The position numbers were made by a program, and so were the translations under genes. Shown here one piece after another: positions 4,450-5,425 of a stretch of 5,425 bases of DNA. The notes under the pieces were generated by a model that was not told the origin of the DNA, made no database searches, and saw only the letters and a program-made list of their open reading frames with translations. Source of the DNA: Modestobacter sp. (GTDB taxonomy: Bacteria; Actinomycetota; Actinomycetes; Mycobacteriales; Geodermatophilaceae); assembly GCA_025966175.1 (NCBI GenBank), contig JAOPVN010000528.1:1-5425 (forward strand), read 5' to 3'. Each line of letters begins with the position of its first letter. Position 1 is the first letter of the stretch.

Positions 4450-5349
4450 GACGGAGCGCCGCTGCAGCAGGAGCCGGTACAGGGAGTGCTGGATGGTCTC
4501 GCGCACCTGGTCGGTCAGGTTGAACACGACCATGGGGTCGTCGGCGGCCCCGGGCCCGTAGGAGGCCGTCTCGATCGGCTCGCCGAAGGCGATGAACCAC
4601 TTCGACGGCAGCGGCACCGCGCCCAGCGGACCCAGCAGCGGGAACGTCGGGGTGATCGGGAAGTACGGCACTCCGAGCAGCCGCGCCGCGGTGCGCGCGT
4701 TGCCGATCATCGGGTAGATCTCCTCGGCGCCGACGATCGCGCAGGGCACGATCGGCACACCGGTGCGCAGCGCCGCGCTCACGAAGCCGCCGCGGCCGAA
4801 GCGCTGGAGCGTGTACCGCTCGCTGAACGGCTTCCCGACGCCCTTGAAGCCCTCCGGGAAGACCCCGACCAGCTCACCGGCCGACAGCAGGCGCTCGGCG
4901 TCCTCGTTGCACGCCAGGGTGGTCCCGAGCTTGCGGGCCAGCGCGCCGATGAACGGAACCTGGAACACCAGGTCGGCGCCGAGCAGCCGCAGCCGCCGGT
5001 GCGCCGGGTGCTCGTCGTGCAGGGCGACGGTGGCCATCCGCGCGTCGACCGGCACGGTGCCCGAGTGGTTGGCGACCATCAGCGCCCCGCCCTTGCCGGG
5101 CACGTTCTCCAGCCCCTGGGTCTCGACCCGGAACCAGTGCTCGAACCACGGCCGCAGGAACGGGAGCAGCACGTGGTCGGTCAGATCGGGGTCGAAGCCG
5201 AACTCGTCGGTGTCGTACTCACCGGTCAGCCGGCGGCGGAGGAACTCCAGCCCACCGGCCACCTGCTCGTCCCAGGACGGCGGCGACGTCGGCTTCGGCG
5301 GCGGCGGGTCGTCGTCCGGCCGCAACGGGATGACCCTCGCCTCAGGCAT
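4441..5349 (-). CDS. Lysophospholipid acyltransferase-like protein (PlsC/LPLAT superfamily)
   Basis: A 302-residue member of the glycerophospholipid acyltransferase superfamily, which transfers a fatty acyl chain to a lipid-linked hydroxyl at the membrane. Residues 1-30 are Pro/Asp-rich. The catalytic block I is NHSGTVPVD (His95 to Asp102), with six rather than the usual four residues between His and Asp. This looks like the MGAT-like/Rv0502-type branch and not classical PlsC. Block III is FPEGFKG (164-170), and block IV is IVPCAIVGAEEIYP (200-213). Hydrophobic segments at 90-93 and 230-245 (FPITPTFPLLGPLG) could touch the membrane, but there is no clear transmembrane helix. The start ATG overlaps the stop of the upstream minus-strand gene within ATGCCTGA, so translation is probably coupled. 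The reading frame stays open upstream to the window edge, but no closer start codon is seen. The acyl acceptor is unknown. It resembles the product of the mycobacterial Rv0502 neighbourhood, from memory. Confidence 0.9.
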   Translation of the reverse strand: MPEARVIPLRPDDDPPPPKPTSPPSWDEQVAGGLEFLRRRLTGEYDTDEFGFDPDLTDHVLLPFLRPWFEHWFRVETQGLENVPGKGGALMVANHSGTVPVDARMATVALHDEHPAHRRLRLLGADLVFQVPFIGALARKLGTTLACNEDAERLLSAGELVGVFPEGFKGVGKPFSERYTLQRFGRGGFVSAALRTGVPIVPCAIVGAEEIYPMIGNARTAARLLGVPYFPITPTFPLLGPLGAVPLPSKWFIAFGEPIETASYGPGAADDPMVVFNLTDQVRETIQHSLYRLLLQRRSVFS

Positions 5350-5425
5350 CGCGCACCGCCCGCAGTCCTGGCACCGGGGGCGCGGGGCGGTGCCGGTCCC
5401 CGACGATCGAACGCAGGGCGGTGAC
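5342..5425 (-). CDS. C-terminal end of an upstream gene, cut by window edge
   Basis: The last 27 codons of a minus-strand gene, ending in PGLRAVRDA and a TGA that overlaps the acyltransferase ATG by 8 bases (ATGCCTGA). All three minus-strand frames are open here. This one is preferred because its stop is placed for translational coupling and its third positions are almost all G or C. In mycobacteria the neighbour of the Rv0502 acyltransferase is an NAD-dependent epimerase (Rv0501, galE2), so an epimerase is the best guess, but the visible residues carry no motif. Confidence 0.5.
   Translation of the reverse strand, partial: VTALRSIVGDRHRPAPPVPGLRAVRDA

Noticed and set aside
4486..5424. A 312-codon open frame on the plus strand opposite the acyltransferase
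   Set aside because: Antisense shadow of a gene with clear catalytic motifs; composition is Arg/Gln/Asp-rich with no recognisable domain.

Overview
The window is very GC-rich, with strong G/C bias at third codon positions in every gene I accept. It carries an actinobacterial developmental sigma factor beside lipid-type genes, so it comes from a high-GC actinobacterium. The gene order and protein style fit a Geodermatophilaceae or Pseudonocardia-like chromosome, but the lineage is an inference. I see no mobile element, CRISPR array, tRNA or rRNA.

Layout. Bases 1-530 (minus strand) hold the N-terminal third of an AMP-binding (acyl-CoA synthetase-type) enzyme, cut by the window edge just after its P-loop. 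A 168-bp divergent intergenic region separates it from an ECF sigma factor (699-1499, plus) that I recognise as a BldN ortholog, including a pro-sequence-like extension of about 85 residues. Next comes a membrane protein (1618-2925, plus) with a short cytoplasmic helical segment, one membrane span, a DUF5667-like domain and a long Ser/Thr/Pro-rich tail. It occupies the place of the anti-sigma factor RsbN. Between them, at 1528-1556, lies CGTAAC-N17-CGTTGA, a close match to the promoter class I recall for sigma-BldN in Streptomyces. Downstream on the plus strand are a HAD-IB hydrolase (3003-3917) and an unrecognised 159-residue protein (3941-4420). Converging on them from the right are a lysophospholipid acyltransferase-like gene (4441-5349, minus) and, overlapping its start by 8 bases, the last 27 codons of another minus-strand gene (5342-5425).

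How it works together. The sigma and membrane genes look like a self-limiting signalling module: the sigma factor would drive the gene for its own membrane-bound inhibitor. In Streptomyces this pair controls the hydrophobic sheath genes of aerial hyphae; what it controls here cannot be seen from the window. The HAD-IB hydrolase and the acyltransferase resemble the Rv0505c (SerB1) and Rv0502 neighbourhood of mycobacteria, and the same two domain types are fused in mycobacterial PlsC (Rv2483c), so a shared role in phospholipid or lysolipid metabolism is plausible but unproven.

The most noteworthy signals are the candidate sigma-BldN autoregulatory promoter, which also helps place the start of the anti-sigma gene; the conserved pro-sequence length with a quite different Pro/Arg-rich composition; the repeat-bearing tail of the anti-sigma protein; and a perfect 7-bp inverted repeat overlapping a possible -10 box before the HAD gene.
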